Source of the DNA: Microdochium bolleyi
Lineage: Eukaryota; Ascomycota; Sordariomycetes; Xylariales; Microdochiaceae
Assembly: GCA_001566295.1 (NCBI GenBank)
Contig: KQ964245.1
Span: 1,617,524 to 1,681,523, forward strand
Direction of reading: 5' to 3'
DNA: 64,000 bases
Of the stretch, positions 10,268 to 24,300 are shown one piece after another. Numbering within the stretch: the stretch's first letter is position 1; each line of letters begins with the position of its first letter. The notes beneath the pieces were generated by a model. That model was not told the DNA's origin. It was given only the letters and a program-made list of their open reading frames with translations, and made no database searches. Position numbers and translations under genes: made by a program.

Positions 10268-13200
10268 ATGGATCCAAACGAGCAGCAGCCCAATTCGGAG
10301 CCTGCCTTGCCGCCGGCTGAGCAGATGCGGCAGCGCCGGCTCGCCAAGCTAGCTGCTGCTGCTGGATCTGCCAGCTCGCCGTCTTCACCCTCGCCTTCCG
10401 CAAGCGAACGAGCTGAGTCGCCTCGGAGCCAGCCCCAGAACGAGAAGCCTACGACATCCTCGATCTCGCCAGCGCAACCGCGCCCGAAACCAAACGTCCC
10501 TACCACATCCGGCTCGAGCAGCGGCAACCCGTTAAACCAACTCGGTGTGAAAAACAAGCCCGAGAATGGGGCAGGTGCGCCACCGCCAAAGAAGATTCAA
10601 ATCGCCAAGGAGGAGTCATTGGAGGACTGGTCAGACAAAACTCTCGGTGACATCTTCCGGGTGACTCTCAACCAGGATCAACCAACAGACGCCCGCGGTC
10701 GCCCAATATTCCTCTCGGAGCTGAAAGCCGACCTCGAGGAGTCGGGAGAATCGATTAAGCTGACGGCGTCATCACTGGACTCTGCTCTCATCGAGGCTGC
10801 GAGGCACGTGCCAGCCAACATGGCTCTCCTGGATTACTTCCTCCCGTGCTGGAAGAGGATATTGAGAGCCCTCAAAGCGGCGCGGAAGCCCACCCCGGAG
10901 CGGGATGAGGTGCTGAGAGAAGCAAAGCGGCTATGCATGAGCAACATCATCTTTGCCCTCACAATGCCTGAATATTTCGGGTAAGTCGAATTTGTACCAA
11001 AGCACTTGCCTTGTACATTGATTGCTAACATGAAACAGCCGGGATGCCAACCCTGCCCACGACTCGCTTGTGCCGTACCTCTTGCGCAATCACGAAAACG
11101 ACGACGGCATCTGTCTTGAATTCTTCGAGGAGGCAGTATCCCGGATACCGGAGGATGACACGATCGAGCCAATCTTCACCGAGGCCATGGTGCAATTGAG
11201 TCAGAGGCTGGCGACCCTGACAATGAACGACGATTACAAGCCGTACATCAACGTAATACTCCAATATGGCCTTCCAGCTTGGACATTGCTGACAGATTCT
11301 CTCAGTGCCTCACAACGTATTCGAAGTTCTCGCCGTTATTGGACGGTCTCGCACAGCACCCACGCTTCTTGGTGAACCCAACACCTGAGATGACCAAGGA
11401 GCAACTAGCCACCGCCACAGACACACAAACAATCCTCGGCCCCTTCTTCCGCATCTCTCCGCTGCAGACTGCCGTCACAAAGACGTACTTTGCAAGTCCA
11501 AGGACGCTTGACCAGGGCCACAAGAAGTCGGCACAGAGTGCTTTACAGATGACTTTGAAAGGACACCTGGGTGATCTGACGAGCATAGTCAACCAGTTTA
11601 TCCGGGCAAAAGGCCCTGAAACGCGTAGCAAGATGTTGGAATGGTTTGCGTTCATCTTCAACTCGAACCACAAGCGGCGTGCTCTCCAGGTCAAGGCAAG
11701 CGAAGTCGCTTCGGATGGGCTCATGGTCAATGTCACAGTTGTGCTCGACAAGCTATGCGAACCTTTCATGGACTCCACGTTCTCCAAGGTCGACCGCATC
11801 GACATTGAATACTTGAGGCGGAACCCTCGTATCGATATGAGCGACGAGACCAAGCTGAACGCGGACCAGGCCACAGCGGATGCGTTCTACGGTATCAAAG
11901 CGGAAGGGACGTCAAACTTCATATCTGAAGTCTTCTTTCTTGCGCTCGCCGCCCACCACTATGGACTGGGTGCTACCAATGCGAAGCTCAAGACTCTAGA
12001 TAGAGAGATCAAGCACATTGAGAAGGTCGTGAAGGAGATGGAAGAGCAGATGATCAAGCTCCAGACCGTAAGTGCTTTGTCGCTGACAATCTCGTCTGTC
12101 AGCACTCGTTTACTGATTTCTTGTAGGATCCCTTGCGTCATGCGATTGCTAAAAGGCACCACACCAATGCCATCGACGCGCTTGAGAAGTCCTTGGCGCT
12201 CAAGTTCTCGATTGAGGGTGTGATTCTGGACGAAGCCCTACAGACTTCATCACTTCAGTTCATGCGTTATGTGTCGGTGTGGCTGCTTCGTACAGCGAGC
12301 GGCACAAATTATCTGCCTGGGTGGGAGATGAAGCTGCCTCTATCTGCCCAGAAGCCCGAAGCATTCAGCTGCTTGCCAGAGTATGCTCTTCAGGACGTGG
12401 TCGACAATCTGCGGTTCATCTTCCAGTTAGTGCTCCTTGTTTCGACTTTCTTGAACACGTGTCGTGCGATTCGACTGACACATGCAATCTAGGCACGTTC
12501 CTCAAATCCTTGTCTCTGCTGTCGGCGATGAGATCATCACCCTCTGCATAACTTTCCTCCGATCGTCCGAATACATTAAGAACCCTTACCTGAAATCGTC
12601 TTTGGTTACTCTGTTATTCTCAGGCACATGGCCAATGTACCACCTCACCCGTGGTATTCTTGGGGATTCTCTCATTGGCTCAAAGTTCGCGAATGAACAC
12701 CTCTTGCACACCCTTATCAAGTTCTACATTGGTAAGTCGTCAACAGCCTTCGTCGTGACCCTGATTGCTGCCGCGATGCGCGGGTTAATCACAAAAGCTT
12801 CGATGTGACCTGGACCTGCAATGCTGACCGCTTTATGCAGAATGTGAGCACAGTGGTGTGAGCTCAGCATTCTATGACAAGTTCAACATCCGATACGAGA
12901 TCTTCCAGGTCATCAAGTGCATCTGGACGAACGGCATCTACAAGGAGCAACTGAGCAAGGAAAGCAGGGTCAACCGGCAGTTCTTTGTGCAGTTTGTCAA
13001 CTTGCTTCTGAACGACACAACCTACGCACTGGATGAGGCGCTCCGGAAACTGTACAAGATTCACGACTATCAGAAGGAGCTCAAGGGTGATCTCTCACCT
13101 GAAGAGAGGGAGAAGATACTCACGGATTTGGAGCAGGACGAGGGTCTCTGCCAATCCTGGATGCAGCAGGTCAATGAGACCATGGCGATGATGAAGATGT

Positions 13201-13847
13201 TCACTGCGGCCCTCAGAGATGCCTTCACAATGCCGGAAATTGTTGTGCGGCTGGCCAATATGCTGGACTACAACCTTGAGGTGCTCGTTGGCCCGCGACG
13301 GGCTAACCTCAAGGTCGAGGATCCGAAGAAGTACCACTTCGACGCGAAGTCGCTCCTCTCCGACTTCATCGACATATACCTCAATCTCGGCTCGAAACCG
13401 GCTTTCGTGGTGGCTGTTGCCGACGACGGACGATCATACAAGCCGGAGAACTTTGCGAAGGCTTCCCAAATTCTGAGTGCAAACCTCCACGCGGCGCCAG
13501 AGACAGCCGCCGCGTGGGACGCGTTGCGCACCAAGTTCGCGGAGGAAAAGGTCCGGATCGATCAATCGGTGCTCGATCTTGGGGACATTCCTGAAGAGTT
13601 CGAGGACCCTCTGATGGGAGAGCTGATGAAGGACCCCGTCATCTTGCCCTCACAGAATATCGTGGACCGCTCTACCATTGTGCAGCAACTTCTATCGAAC
13701 CCGCTTGATCCATTTACGCGTACGCCCATGACTATCGACGATGTAGTACCGGCTGATGACCTGCGGGAACGAATCGCGGCATGGAAGGCAGAGAGGACTG
13801 AGCAGGCCAAGGCTGCGCAGACGGCCATGGACACCAGCGAGGACTGA
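10268..13847 (+). CDS. UFD2: Ubiquitin conjugation factor E4 (U-box ligase Ufd2)
   Basis: Six exons (10268-10980, 11039-11252, 11306-12067, 12127-12425, 12493-12731, 12841-13847) keep phase and give 1077 residues, the usual size. The N-terminus is disordered with the conserved MRQRRLAKL; the long central helical Ufd2 core follows, with conserved blocks such as TILGPFFRISPLQ, YINCLTTYSKF (spanning the 53-base intron 11253-11305) and VVDNLRFIFQHVPQIL (spanning intron 12426-12492). A U-box lies at about residues 992-1063, with EFEDPLMGELMKDPVILPSQ at its start. Ufd2 extends short ubiquitin chains on substrates already marked by E3 ligases and works with Cdc48 and its cofactors to send them to the proteasome. 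The U-box lacks zinc ligands, as expected. ATG 10268 is the first in frame, just after a short leader. Confidence 0.96.
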
Positions 13848-16746
13848 TCGCACATGTCCTGGATCGCCGCGGGTCGTGAGGCCTTGCGAACAACACCTTG
13901 TTCTGGACTCGCCCGGGTTAGATTGAGAGTGACAGGAAAGGACTGAAGACAATGTTTGTCATAGAGCCTATTCTAATGGAGAGATATATGTGCCTCTGTA
14001 GCCATCCTTTGAAGAGGCTGTCCAATGCCACACATCTCCCCCGCTGTAGCCGGCAAGCCTCTTCAACGAGTGCGCCCGACTTCTGTCCGGCTGCATCTGA
14101 AGACGTCGAATGTCAAGTGAACCGGTGACATGAGCCAACGGAGTACTTCCCGGCTCGCCTCAAACCACCTCGGCGCACGTAAGGTTTGCTTGCAGGCAGA
14201 TCTGCCCCTGGTTTTGCGCCATTGCCAAAGTGTGTATTAGCAATACAGTACTGATCCAGTCCGACGGCCATACGCTCCACTGTCTTCGATTTGGCCTGGT
14301 TGGATGGGCTACACATCACGATGAGAGACAAACGGAGAAACAGGGCTAGCTAGTTGAACTAGGAGGAAGACAATGGATTGTCTTGCGGCGCTAAGGGGAG
14401 GGCAAGAAAGAAAGATCGTGCCATTGTAAGTTGCCATGTGCCGCCCAGCTAAGCGAGATCCGGCCTGGGCTAGAGCTGGAACTTTTACAGTCTGGATTTG
14501 GTCCTGCTGCGTAACCATTTAGGTTGTTGTAGGTAGGTGTATCTGACAGGCCGGAGGTCCGGCTAGGCGCGCGCGCGCGCGTGTGTGTGTGTTGATCATG
14601 CTTGTGATCTTCACATGTCGGGAGGACGTAGTCCCTGACGAAAAGGACGTAGCCACTCGACCAAGGACGGGTTCCCTGGTGGGCACTTTGCTCTCACGGG
14701 AGATCTAGTGAGAATCGAGCATACAGAAGAGATAGCCTAGCCCAGAGTGTAGTTTGCAGTATACGCCACGATCTACAGCACAGAAGATCCTGTGGCGGCG
14801 TGCCGTTGTCCGGTGACTGATCCAGGAGGGAAGGGAAGATAGCAGTCGACTCTCCAGGGTGACCGAACGCCGCCTCGAGGATGCATACTGCACACAGAGG
14901 CAAAAGAACGATTGTGGATTATTGCCTTGATGATTCGCCAACGCGGCAGACTGGCTGCCACTTGCAGTCAGCCAGCCTGCGTTCGTTCACCGAGGCTCAG
15001 CGAGGAGACCAACTTGTAGCCTAGAGCGACCGGGCCCGGCTCAAGAACAACACCGCACACTAGGCGATGTAGACTTCTTCGAGCGCACCGTCTCCCCTGA
15101 GATATGCACGTTCGACAGGTTATTACATGCATGTCAAGGTCACACGCGCGCTGTTCCGGCACTCGTCTTTTGTTCTGTCAGCACAGACTGGTTCAGTGGT
15201 TAGGTCCCTACATAGTTCCAGGGCTAGGCCATGTCGACAGGACGCTTTCTCTCGAGTGCCCGTCGCGTGTCAGCCTGCCCACCAGCACGTCGCCACTTGC
15301 GGACGTCCGGACTTGCATGCGCTCATGTAGGCGACAACGACGACGGCGTCGACGATGATCTCAGCCACATCTCCGCGCCTGACACTCGAGGTATGTCTTG
15401 CAGACAGCTGCATCCGCAAACTCTAAGATGACCCTTTGGAGCCGAGCAAGCGCCGAAACGGTCCTTCCTCGATCACGGGACCGTGGCAGGGTGAGTTTCC
15501 TGCGCACTCCGTCTCCCCCTTCTCCCATCCTCACTGGAGAAGAGCCTGTAGGAAGTCTCGGCGAAGAGTGTGACACCGAAAGCCGGTGAGTCTGCCAAGA
15601 AAAGTCCTCACCCCATACCACATCGTGCGCGGATCCGGATACAGTGGCACGGACGGACACACGTACACACACACACACTCACATCGATCAACCTTGTTTC
15701 TCTTCTTTAGAGTTTCCGATCCTTTTCTCCAACAATCACGGAAACGGCGGCCCAACCTGCCGGACGTCCGTCGCCAACCACCGTCTCGCCACACGCCGGT
15801 ACCAGCGCCACCAAGGCAGCACAATACTGTTTGTATGTACGCAAGTATGAATAGATAGATAGATGTGTTGTGGCCGGACCATAATCAGCGGAGCCACGGA
15901 ACAGGCAACAAACAGGTCTGGGGAGGAAGAATCACAGCACAGTACAGGACAGGTGACGAGGTTGGTATGTATTATCGATGGTGCCTCGCCGTTAGTTCGT
16001 CTGTTCACACCCCGCTCATTATCATGTGCTTGCTTGTTCGTTCCCTCCCTTTTCTCCGGGCGCATGGATGGGTGGCAGGAGATCCAGTGGCCAGGCTAGC
16101 TGGTAGCCTTCGAGATTCTCCATCGATGGCTTTGCATTTCCCAGCGGCCTTGAGGATGTGGTCCAGCACAGAGTTCAGCAGACCGTGACCGCTGGAGTCA
16201 GCACTCAGTAGTAGTACCTGTGCACGCAGTCTGTGCTCCAGTCACAACTTTCTCACATCATGGAGATCAGGAGGGATTGTATGCCCATGTAAAACCTGAG
16301 CAGTGTTCATTGTATGCTCGTTTATTAATTGAGGTTTTCATTACGGAAACCGGGGATCATTAAGATATTTGAAGAGATCCTGCTCTCGTGTGTTCGCTCT
16401 ATCGAGTAGGGGGCTGTTGTTGTTCGTGAAAGCACTCCCCTCGAGGAAAAAAAAAAACATTGCATGGTCGTGAGGTCGCCGCCTCTTCTGCCAAAATGCT
16501 CCTGAGCCTCGTTCCGTTCGGCTCCCCATATGATGCCTCTCTCGACCCAACCTGGTCGTCAATACCAGCTTAGTCGTTCCTCCTGGGGGGTATATATGTG
16601 TATGGGTTTTGAAAACGAGACGTCTCTGGTGATGTACAAGACCAATCAAAAAATGCAAGGCGTGGGGGGTATGTATGGTGCTGCAGAACGGTTGTGCGCT
16701 AGAACAACAAGACAGGCTTGAAGCTATGATAGCTTCATTAACGGAA
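13848..16746. other. Convergent intergenic region of 2.9 kb with simple repeats
   Basis: Separates the stop of UFD2 (+) from the stop of the C2H2 factor (-), so only 3' untranslated regions are expected. It holds a (GC)n(GT)n tract at 14567-14592 and a short CA-rich tract near 15656-15681. No gene supported; open frames are short and mutually overlapping. Confidence 0.55.
14567..14592. repeat. (GC)7(GT)6 dinucleotide tract
   Basis: Seven GC units run directly into six GT units. Alternating purine-pyrimidine DNA of this kind can adopt Z-form; here it lies in a convergent intergenic region. Confidence 0.9.
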
Positions 16747-18228
<1,482 letters not shown>

Positions 18229-18308
18229 GTTGATGTGTCGTGGTGGTGGTGGTGATGTCTTCTGAACAATGATTGCCTGCTGAGGAACTATGCGGGTTGG
18301 GCGGAGGA

Positions 18309-18316
18309 CTTATAAG
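18309..18316 (-). promoter_or_regulatory. Candidate TATA box of the C2H2 factor
   Basis: The palindrome CTTATAAG lies about 80-88 bases before the start codon at 18228 on the minus strand, at a distance compatible with a core promoter and short leader. Motif only. Confidence 0.3.
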
Positions 18317-21300
18317 TGCTTTCTAGGGATCTGCCTGTAGGTCAGAAGTGGATCTCCACTGCGCCAGAGGCGGGCGGCTTTGACAGCTTGACAGGCAGGG
18401 AGCCTGGAAGTCTCCAGAGCTGTTTCTGCAAATAGTTCAAGGGGCAGAGGTGGACTGTCCCTGCAAGTCCGTGTTGGGAGGGGATCTGGGACGGAGCACA
18501 GCGACACCGTTCCAGTTGAGCCAGGCCGGTGTTCGTCGCTCCAGAGACGGACAGCACACTAACAATGCGGCGCTAACCGCACTCTAGAGCTAGCCTTAGT
18601 TTGCATAAATGCCGGTGGAGACGGACACTGGGCTGGCTGGAACCAGGAAATCTTCCGAGGGGTCATGCATGCCGAGCATGCAACACGGCTGAGGTGGCTG
18701 GCCATGACACTTGTCGACTGGGGCACAAAGCGTACAGGAGCTTGACTGAGAGCGAGAGGGTACGTACCTACAGACTTGGCCACAAGCGTACACCCCCCCG
18801 GGCTAATTTCAGGACGATCGGAGCTGCGAGACTAGTCGTGTGCCCAAGTGGGCTCCGTAAGGTGACAGGAACCCGCTGATGGGCTCTAGGATATTGCTTC
18901 AGAGAGGGGCGTGACAGAGGAACCACCCTAGTCCCTGGCTGGTGGATGTTTCTGTATGCAAATAGATTGCGTCGTCGTGCTGCTTGTGTGCAGTCGAGGA
19001 TCTGCTCACCGGGCCCGAAGGGGGTCCTCGACGACGACAACAACACGAAAGGCTTAGGGCGGACGGTGAAACCCGTGCCTGGTCCCGCTTCCGGGAAATA
19101 AACCGTGCTCTGATGTTCGTGAGATCCAGATGTCGTCGTTCGATGTTCGTTTGGTTTCAGCTGCATGCTTGGGGCATGCTACCCTGCGTGATTCCTCGTG
19201 GCCTGCACACGGGTCGTTCACCAGATGGCCCGATTGCCGGCACGGCGCTCCTTATGCGGATATGTCATTCAACGGCAGAGACCGTATAGTCAAGATGCGT
19301 GCTGAAGTACCAAGCCGAGGCGAATGTCTTATGCTCCGCGTTGGGCTAGTCTTCAGGGACGAAATTGTCTGGCCCTGACTCTTGGACGCCGGCGAACACT
19401 GTAAGATATCCCAAGGCTGCAGTAGCTTGTCTCCAAGATGCTGCAATGCAGAAGCCTCGACAGTGGCAGTGTTTCGGGAAGCCCTGCCCAGAGAGCTGAT
19501 CTTGGCAGGTCAAGGATTTTGTTGCGCGCAGCTGTGCCGATATTGTCAGTCTATGCGCTGCGATACTCCAGGAATCCCGTGAAGCAGTAGTCGAGACTGT
19601 AGATTTTGCGCGAGCACAAAATGGCAGGTACCCTGACGTCAAATGGCCCCGACTTGTGCAGTGCGTGTGGAGAGTCGTCAGAGAAATATGACAGGGCAAG
19701 CAGGCCGTCGAGCTGGGCTACGCAGAAACCTCAGTCGAGATGTAGATCGTCTGCTCTGACAGATTAGATTGAGGCTAGTGTCGGAGGTTTCGAAGACTTT
19801 GACGCCTTGGTATAGCAGGTGGGCACCAGGCTCGAGTGGTTCTTCTATCAATGTGAGGCACGGGTGCCAAGCTACAGGAAGATCAGACCAGGATATGAGT
19901 GGCGCGTTGCTGACAGCCGTCCTGAATGCCAGGAAGTGCGGGCTCTGAGTTTGAGACCGCAAGGTAAGGACGAGCGGTGCACAAATGGTCCTATGGGGTA
20001 AGCGCGAGCGTCGTGAAGGCCGTGCGTGCGCTCGGGACGGCGCAGGGCTCCAGATGGCAGTCTTCTAGAACGTATTGATGTGCACTGGCCAGGTGGTGTC
20101 GTTTCTCTGGTCAGACGGTGGAGATAAGCTGTCGAGAATGGCCTCAGGCTGAAGATGCCGAGGGCTGGTATGCTGGAATATGTATCATGATCAGGCAGGC
20201 ATGGAGGGCCCGCGAGCGAAATATTCGCAGACTGCGGACAAGCATCGCCTGCCCTGCTCCCCGGCCTTGAAGATCCCCCGCAAGGCGGGAAGAGCTATTA
20301 TCCAGACAGTCGAAGACCCTTGGCCACCACCACGGCCATCCAGGGTTTGTGTGGCTGGTAATCCGTGCAACGCAGCCGCGATGTCCCATGAACGTCTTCG
20401 ATCACCGCTCTACAGTCGGGCACTACCTAGGTACGATCCCCCCTCGCAGATGGGTTCTAGATACTTGAGGTACGAAGGCCATTGGATCCAGCAAGCAGCG
20501 CAGAGAGAAAGGGAAATGTCGTAGGTGGTATTGGTCACTTTGTGGCACACCTGATTCGAGTTGCCGGCGGTGCAAGTGGTGCTGCACATCCTGGGGGGGC
20601 TGTTTCTCTCCGGGGACACTGCTGCTGCCAGGGGTCCAGGAACGAGCATCATGGCAGGGGTCGGTTCCATGGATGGAGGGAGAGTGCCCTGGAGGCGACA
20701 GGCGCTGGCCTATGGCCGATGACGCTGGGGACAGGGGGCTCCCATGCGGCCGAGTCAGGGATCTCGCCGTGATGTGATGGGCAGGCTGTCGAGGGCCGGC
20801 ATACGAAGACGAGGAGGACTGGGCCGGAGTACGGAGTACATCAGCCACGACTCTCCCGAGGTCATCGGTGAAGATGCACCAGAGACCCGCTTTTCCCAGA
20901 TGGGGCACACCTGGGACAGCAACATGGCATCCCATGACAGATGTTGCCGCCTTTGGCGCCTCTGCTCCCATTCCCTGGCCCACTGGTTTCTCTCCGACGT
21001 CAAGACCTGCGGAGATGGAGATCCCTTGCAGCCTCCTCCACTGTGTGTTGGTCAGATGTGCCAATGTCGTGCTGGATGCCTCTTTCAGGGCTCTGTAGCG
21101 GTCCATGTTCCGCCGTAGTCCGCCTGAGGCGCCATCGAAGATGGATCGCGTCGAGAACGGCCAAAGATGCACCTGTTCCCTGGCCGATTGCTTCTCGGAG
21201 CATGCCGTCGAGCGAGCCTTGGCGCTCTCGAGGCGATGACCGCCAGGGACAGCGCTCATTAGACTTGCGAGCGCGCGCCCCCAATGCGTTGTCAGGTTGA

Positions 21301-24300
21301 TGGCTGGAAGATAAGGAGTAGCCCACAGTAAGGCTTGGTGAAGCGCTAGACCCGGTGTGAAGGTGGTGCTCGTGACGAAACACTCTGCAAAAGTGCCGGC
21401 CCCGCACCTCTCCGCCCCGGACAGGACTGAAATGACGGGTTGACAATCCTGTTGTAGTTGGCAGTGGCTTGTGATGGCTGCCAATGCAGCGCCTCTCGCC
21501 CCAAGTCTTGATGGATTTCGTGGACGATTGCATCTCGTCGTGCTGGCCTGCCGGTTCATGCCTACTCTGATCGTCTAGTTCCTTCGCAGTGTGCTCTCTC
21601 CATACCATAGGATACCGTCACACAAGATACCTGCGGCAGGGGGCACCGCAACGCCAAGGCCGGGAGTGCTCCCATTCGCTTGCTTCTTCAGGTCACGCAG
21701 CGCTGGAGCTGTCAACATCAAAGTGGTCGCAGATGGGTGGCGCATTCGATGCATCAGTCCGCAGCCCAGAACCATACCCTTGGCCGAAACATGTCGGTGT
21801 GCTTCGAGCTGCATTTCCGAGTTGCAGCGCGGTTGGGGTCAGCACGTCTGTCAGCAGCAGGCATGAATCGATGCCGGGAAGAACATGGGTTGTTCCGGCT
21901 GGATGTTGCAAGGTTTCTATACAATTTCATCACTGCCGACGCACGCACCCAAGCCGACGTTGCGGGCTCTGGGAAACAAAGCCTTCCAGGCTTGCTTCCA
22001 TGTGTCGAGCTAGAACCGTCGTTGAAACAAACGGGGTCCACCGCAGTCTGTTGTTTCCTGCCCGTCTGGTCCATGGTGAGGACGTCTGGGAGTTCGAAAC
22101 TGCAGACTGTCCTGGCAGATCGTGTTTCAGATTGATTGAAGAGTGTCTCCATACCGCAGCGATTGGCAGCCACCAGGGCAAGGGTCGAAGCATGGCCTCG
22201 GCTCCACCGGGCGCAGAGAGTCGAGAGAGTGTCGGGATCCTGTGCCGGATCGAGTTGGACTTGGTACTTGTGTGCAATATTGGCCAGCCAGCTAGCGCCA
22301 CGGGCCACAGGTGGCGGCCCAGTTCAGCCGGAGTCCTTGTGGCTTCAAAGTTGCTCCGAGCTGGAAAGCAAGCCGTGTGGTGATAGCAACGCGACAACGA
22401 AGTGAGGATGATGGGCCAAACGCGAGAGCACAAGAAATTCCGGGCAGGCGGGGGGGTGGCCGGTCGCGCATGGCCAGGCGCTCGAGTCTTGCTGCGCGGT
22501 ACTCTCCGTAGGTCTGCACCAAAGTAAGCAGAGTCACACTGCAGGAACATTTGGTGCCGGGACGGGAGAGCAACCAAAATTTGACTGGCGATGGGGGGGG
22601 CTTGATGCTCAAAGTAAGGTTGCATGTTGGCGCAAACCCGTAGAAGAAGCCGTGTGGTCAATTCGCAAGGCCCAGAGGGTCGCCGCTGGCCAACAACCTC
22701 GAAGGGCAGGAGCGATGGGGAAAGCGGCTTACGAGTCACGAGGCTGGTGGGTGGCTGGAGGAGACGAACGCCGTTGCCCGTGCCTCAGGCAGACTTATCC
22801 TCGAGGTTCATCCCGCTGACTTGACAACGTCCGTCCACATCTCCCAAGACCGCTCAAGTGCCGATCGGACGGAACAGCACTTCATCTCTCCATGATGCAC
22901 CTTTGGACGCTCTCGGCATGCGACTCCGGCCTCACTTTACCCGCGCTCAACATCGTGTCTTTGCGAAGTGGTCAAAGTCCAATAGCGGGGAGATACCACC
23001 AGTCCTGGGAACCATGTACCATCGACCTCAGGCTCGTGGGCGCCCACGACATGGCTGTTCGTCCAATGTCCACAGTGGCCATCTGCCCCCTGCCGAGCCC
23101 TCGCCCACCCGAATATGCAACGTTCTCCGCGATCCACCCCCCAAAAAATAAAGCGCGGCTGCTGCGGCTCTCCGAAAAGAAACCCCCGCCAGCGAATCAC
23201 TATCCTCCATTCCCTCTTCAGATCAGGGGTGCTGGTGTCACTATCGAAGTTCCTAGGCTACGTGCAGCATGCTTCATCCGACGTCCATCGCTGCGCCCCT
23301 CAGCGACCGACTCGATTACTGATTCCCCTGTCTCGAGACACTGCAAAGGAAACCAGTCATTTTTGCGAATGCGAGCAAGCCAACACATCAATTCGGAAGA
23401 CATGGCAGGTGGCGCAAGGCAGAAACGCGATGCCGATGAGGAGCGGCAGGCACATCATGGGCAAATGAGCTGAGAGGCAGGCACTACCGGTAGGTCGGCC
23501 GCGGGTTGGCCACCAAGGGCGAACAAGCCTAATTAGGATAATGGCGGAGCCATCCTTCGTTCTGATTGGCTGGTGTGTAAGTCGGGTCCACGCTCACTGC
23601 AGAATGGATGAGCTCCATTCACAATTGGCGATTGCGCTGTTGGCAAAACAGGGGGGAGAGAGTCGTCGACTCGAGCAATGTGCGACATGGAGCTGCCTGT
23701 GTTGACTCGCGGAGCCGGTTCGTCGGGCGCATGTTGACATGTCCTTATCAGCAGATTTGCTTCTCCAGAACTGGCCGAGCCATTTGAGAACTCGCAACCT
23801 GTTACTATTATGGGTCGTGACACAACATCGACCCCTGTCCATGAGTCCGCGGGTCTTGCATGCCCTGTTGTCGATCTGGGGGGATGCGACGGCAGGGGAC
23901 AGTCGCCTGTACTGCCTCGCACTCTGCTGTCAACCATCCTTGCTCGACACTCTAGGATGCGACGTAGGTATGAGGATATCAGCGGTGACTAGGGACGGTG
24001 CCCACAGGTCACTCTGTTGGCAGAGCGCAAATTAGTACCTGCAACCTGCTTGGCTTTGAGAGTCTGTTCCAAATCTCGATGTTTGGAATGACATCCTCTA
24101 CATGACAAGACGCATGCGGCTCGCACGCGTACCATCGGCTTCATTCGCCACATGAGGTGGTGTTTTCGACGACTCCGCAGCAAGTATTGTCTTCGCCTGC
24201 ATCGAATCCGCCATTGCCGCGCGAAGCTGTGGACAATGCCACTCACTATATGCGGGTGTGATTAGCCCCCTGGTCAACATGCTGGGCCACGTGTATGCTC

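Noticed and set aside
15180..15215. TGGTTCAGTGGTTAGGTCCC, similar to a tRNA D-arm
   Set aside because: No GTTCGA-type T-arm or matching acceptor stem follows at the right distance.
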